Below, piece by piece: positions 61,266 to 64,000 of a stretch of 64,000 nt of DNA. The position numbers were made by a program, and so were the translations under genes. Position 1 is the first letter of the stretch; every line of letters begins with the position of its first letter. This stretch comes from Halodesulfurarchaeum formicicum (GTDB lineage Archaea; Halobacteriota; Halobacteria; Halobacteriales; Halobacteriaceae), in NCBI RefSeq assembly GCF_001886955.1, contig NZ_CP016804.1:124001-188000 (forward strand), in the 5' to 3' direction. The notes below the pieces were generated by a model. It worked only from the letters and a program-made list of their open reading frames with translations, had not been told where the DNA came from and searched no databases.

Positions 61266-61282
61266 TTCGATGCCCTTATGTA
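61266..61282 (+). promoter_or_regulatory. rRNA promoter P1
   Basis: TTCGATG (61266-61272), two bases, then CTTATGTA (61275-61282). Same element order and spacing as P2, and in line with haloarchaeal rRNA promoters. Confidence 0.65.
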
Positions 61283-61426
61283 CTACCCGGCGATTCGGGT
61301 ATAATGCGTTCGGCGGATGGCAGGAGTGCCAGTCCGCCACCCGATCGCCGCCGGTCCAAGCCATTCTGGTGACGGATCTACGTTCGGCATCGGCTTCGAT
61401 GGTTTCGACCATCGTTGTCGGACCCC

Positions 61427-61441
61427 TTCGATGGGCTTAAG
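61427..61441 (+). promoter_or_regulatory. rRNA promoter P2
   Basis: TTCGATG (61427-61433), two bases, then CTTAAG (61436-61441). Second copy, 161 bp after P1, about 187 bp before mature 16S. Confidence 0.65.
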
Positions 61442-61519
61442 GCCTGTCGTCGACAACATACGGGTCCGAAGGAAATGAGGATTCCACCCCTGCGGTCCGC
61501 CGTACAGATGGGATCTGAT

Positions 61520-61552
61520 GTTAGCCTTGATGGTTTGGTGATATCCGGTCGG
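61520..61552 (+). other. 5' half of the pre-16S processing stem (bulge-helix-bulge)
   Basis: GTTAGCCTTGATGGTTT, GGTG, bulge ATA, then TCCGGTCGG. Pairs with 63184-63216. The central 4-bp helix GGTG/CACC flanked by two 3-nt bulges (ATA on this side, AAC on the other) is the consensus BHB cut by EndA. Confidence 0.85.
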
Positions 61553-61627
61553 CCACGTTCGTCGTGGCCTACCGATACCCGCCAACCAGAGTGACTCTCT
61601 CTGGCCGCCGGGGTTTTCCCCGGCAAC

Positions 61628-63099
<1,472 letters not shown>

Positions 63100-63183
63100 A
63101 CGAACGGGACCTGGCATCCGCCAGGCCCACCACAGAGTCGGACCTGACATCCGTCAGGTCCATTCCGGGCCACGCGATCGTGC

Positions 63184-63216
63184 CCGACCGGACACCAACA
63201 AACCATCAAGGCTAAC
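63184..63216 (+). other. 3' half of the pre-16S processing stem (bulge-helix-bulge)
   Basis: CCGACCGGA, CACC, bulge AAC, then AAACCATCAAGGCTAAC, complementary to 61520-61552. Cutting at the two bulges frees a pre-16S that in archaea is circularised. Confidence 0.85.
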
Positions 63217-63241
63217 ACCACACCGCTCCCGAGAGGGAGGC

Positions 63242-63313
63242 GGGCCCATAGCTCAGTGGGAGAGCGCCGCCTTTGCAAGGCGGAGGCCCTGGGTTCGAAT
63301 CCCAGTGGGTCCA
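63242..63313 (+). tRNA. tRNA-Ala (anticodon TGC)
   Basis: 72 nt. Acceptor GGGCCCA/TGGGTCC with one G-T pair, discriminator A. Anticodon stem CCGCC/GGCGG with loop TTTGCAA, anticodon TGC. T-arm CTGGG-TTCGAAT-CCCAG. The 16S-tRNA-Ala-23S order is standard for haloarchaea. Confidence 0.96.
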
Positions 63314-63782
63314 TCCCGGGTTCGGACGTCGAATCGTGTCCCTTAAGTGGGGCACGACGAAACGGACGACCCCGAACGACTGATGCACCACCCCGCAAAA
63401 GCGTGGGTGGGAAGGGTCGAGCTCGCCACCCGACACGGAAGTTCATCAGTGTGAACTTCCCACCACGGGGGCGTGCAATGACGACCGTGTGTACGTGCAA
63501 TCCAGGCGCTCACTGGACTCGTCCGTTTTGAACGGACGAGCGGTATCATCGGATTGCTTGTCCGGTTCGCCGAACGAGCATTCCAACATTGGATCACAGT
63601 TTCCGTTTCGACGGTTTTGTGATCCCATCGATTACGACCCGTTCCAACGGGGGCGTAATCAACATTGGACGGCAGTTCCGTTTCGACGGAACTGTGGTCC
63701 GCCATCGATTACGACCCGTTTGACGGGAACGTAATCATCATTGGGTCACGGTTCCGTTTCGACGGAACTGTGGTCCAGCCAT
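63314..63782 (+). other. Structured 16S-23S spacer after tRNA-Ala
   Basis: About 470 bp without a gene. It holds several strong hairpins: around 63335-63358 (TCGTGTCCC/GGGGCACGA), 63437-63460 (GGAAGTTCA/TGAACTTCC) and 63518-63540 (CTCGTCCGTT-TTG-AACGGACGAG). A 76-bp tandem repeat (63585-63776) follows. One side of the pre-23S processing stem must lie here, but its partner is outside the window. Confidence 0.7.
63585..63776 (+). repeat. Two and a half tandem 76-bp repeats with UUCG hairpins
   Basis: Units start at 63585, 63661 and 63737 (exactly 76 bp apart); the third is cut short by the 23S 5' end. Each starts aacattgg-like and contains CCGT-TTCG-ACGG, a UUCG tetraloop hairpin (63603-63614, 63678-63689, 63754-63765) inside a longer stem ending in tGTGgTCC-like arms. 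The first two also have a GATTACG...CGTAATC stem. Base changes between units are often paired on both sides of the stems. Confidence 0.8.
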
Positions 63783-64000
63783 TTGGCTGCTACGCCATCT
63801 GGTGAATGGCTCGGCTCGGATGCCGACGAAGGACGTGCCAAGCTGCGATAAGCCTGAGGGAGCCGCACGGAGGCTAAGAACTCAGGATCTCCGAATGGGA
63901 ATCCCCACCGCAATTGCCACGCGCAATGGGGAACGTCCGGAATTGAAACATCTTAGTACGGACAGGAAGAGAAATCGTAACGAGACGCCGTTAGTAACCG
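63783..64000 (+). rRNA. 23S ribosomal RNA (5' part, cut by window)
   Basis: Begins TTGGCTGCTACGCCATCTGG, matching the haloarchaeal 23S 5' end, followed by GAAGGACGTGCCAAGCTGCG and GGGAATCCCCA landmarks. Continues beyond the window. Exact first base uncertain by a few nucleotides. Confidence 0.93.

Larger units (their letters stand above)
60862..61627 (+). other. rRNA operon leader region
   Basis: 766 bp without a gene. Contains two rRNA promoters (61266-61282 and 61427-61441), a decayed third TTCGATG element at about 61083 without a TATA, and then the 5' half of the pre-16S processing stem (61520-61552). No frame with a recognisable product. Confidence 0.75.

Noticed and set aside
63335-63358. 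Internal rRNA promoter with CTTAAG in the spacer
   Set aside because: The CTTAAG is the loop region of a 9-bp hairpin (TCGTGTCCC/GGGGCACGA) and lacks the TTCGATG element at the spacing seen in P1 and P2.
63585-63776. The 76-bp repeats as a CRISPR or insertion sequence
   Set aside because: The whole unit repeats without unique spacers, there is no transposase frame, and it lies inside the rRNA spacer.

Overview
This window is a piece of a haloarchaeal chromosome (class Halobacteria; the genus cannot be told from this alone). The evidence is high GC with acidic proteins, archaeal information-processing genes (TBP, RFC, PAN, aIF5B, aIF1A, thermosome, Hel308/Ski2-type helicase, EndA, Pus10/TrmY), TATA boxes about 25 nt before start codons (leaderless transcripts), the chromosomal protein MC1, and an archaeal rRNA operon with tRNA-Ala in the spacer.

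Layout. 1-4.6 kb: heme synthesis (radical SAM protein, HemA), PAN-type proteasomal ATPase, pyruvoyl arginine decarboxylase and two small proteins. 4.6-6.75 kb: an AT-rich island with two membrane-anchored proteins of unknown function, with a palindrome near each edge. 6.75-19.2 kb: aIF5B, PRC-barrel/Nob1, CPBP protease, Pgi, membrane proteins, SecF-SecD, RNase HII, Pus10, TrmY. 19.2-21.2 kb: tRNA-Pro(CGG) with direct and inverted copies of its 3' end, an array of seven perfect triloop hairpins, and two divergent VapBC modules. 21.3-40.1 kb: site-2 protease, ThiL, S19e, a DadD-AhcY operon, HisG, TBP, TrmG10, an RFC small subunit, RNase Z, a fixABCX operon, DUF460, TyrS, ArsC, and aIF1A-Rio1-Dim2. 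40.2-49.9 kb: thermosome with a repeat-rich 3' region, a regulator, an AlaDH/OCD-family enzyme, LeuS, Hsp20, PheA, Lpd. 49.9-60.9 kb: Ski2-like helicase, a NucS-like zinc-ribbon protein, EndA-TrpS, PheS-PheT, PyrD, an AbrB-like protein, MC1. 60.9-64 kb: rRNA leader with two promoters, 16S rRNA, tRNA-Ala(TGC), a structured spacer and the start of 23S rRNA.

The genes connect into themes. tRNA/rRNA maturation is heavily represented: Nob1, Rio1, Dim2-like KH protein, EndA, RNase Z, Pus10, TrmY, TrmG10 and the rRNA operon itself. The EndA substrate, a textbook bulge-helix-bulge, can be read directly in the two flanks of 16S. Four aminoacyl-tRNA synthetases are present.

The most interesting signal is a 27-codon open frame ahead of pheST that encodes a Phe-rich tail (FGFFFGA-stop). 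It begins where a leaderless transcript from the only visible TATA box should begin, so it looks like an archaeal Phe-sensing leader peptide. Other points are the triloop hairpin arrays, a 76-bp tandem repeat with UUCG tetraloops just before 23S, and nine convergent gene pairs whose stop codons abut or overlap.
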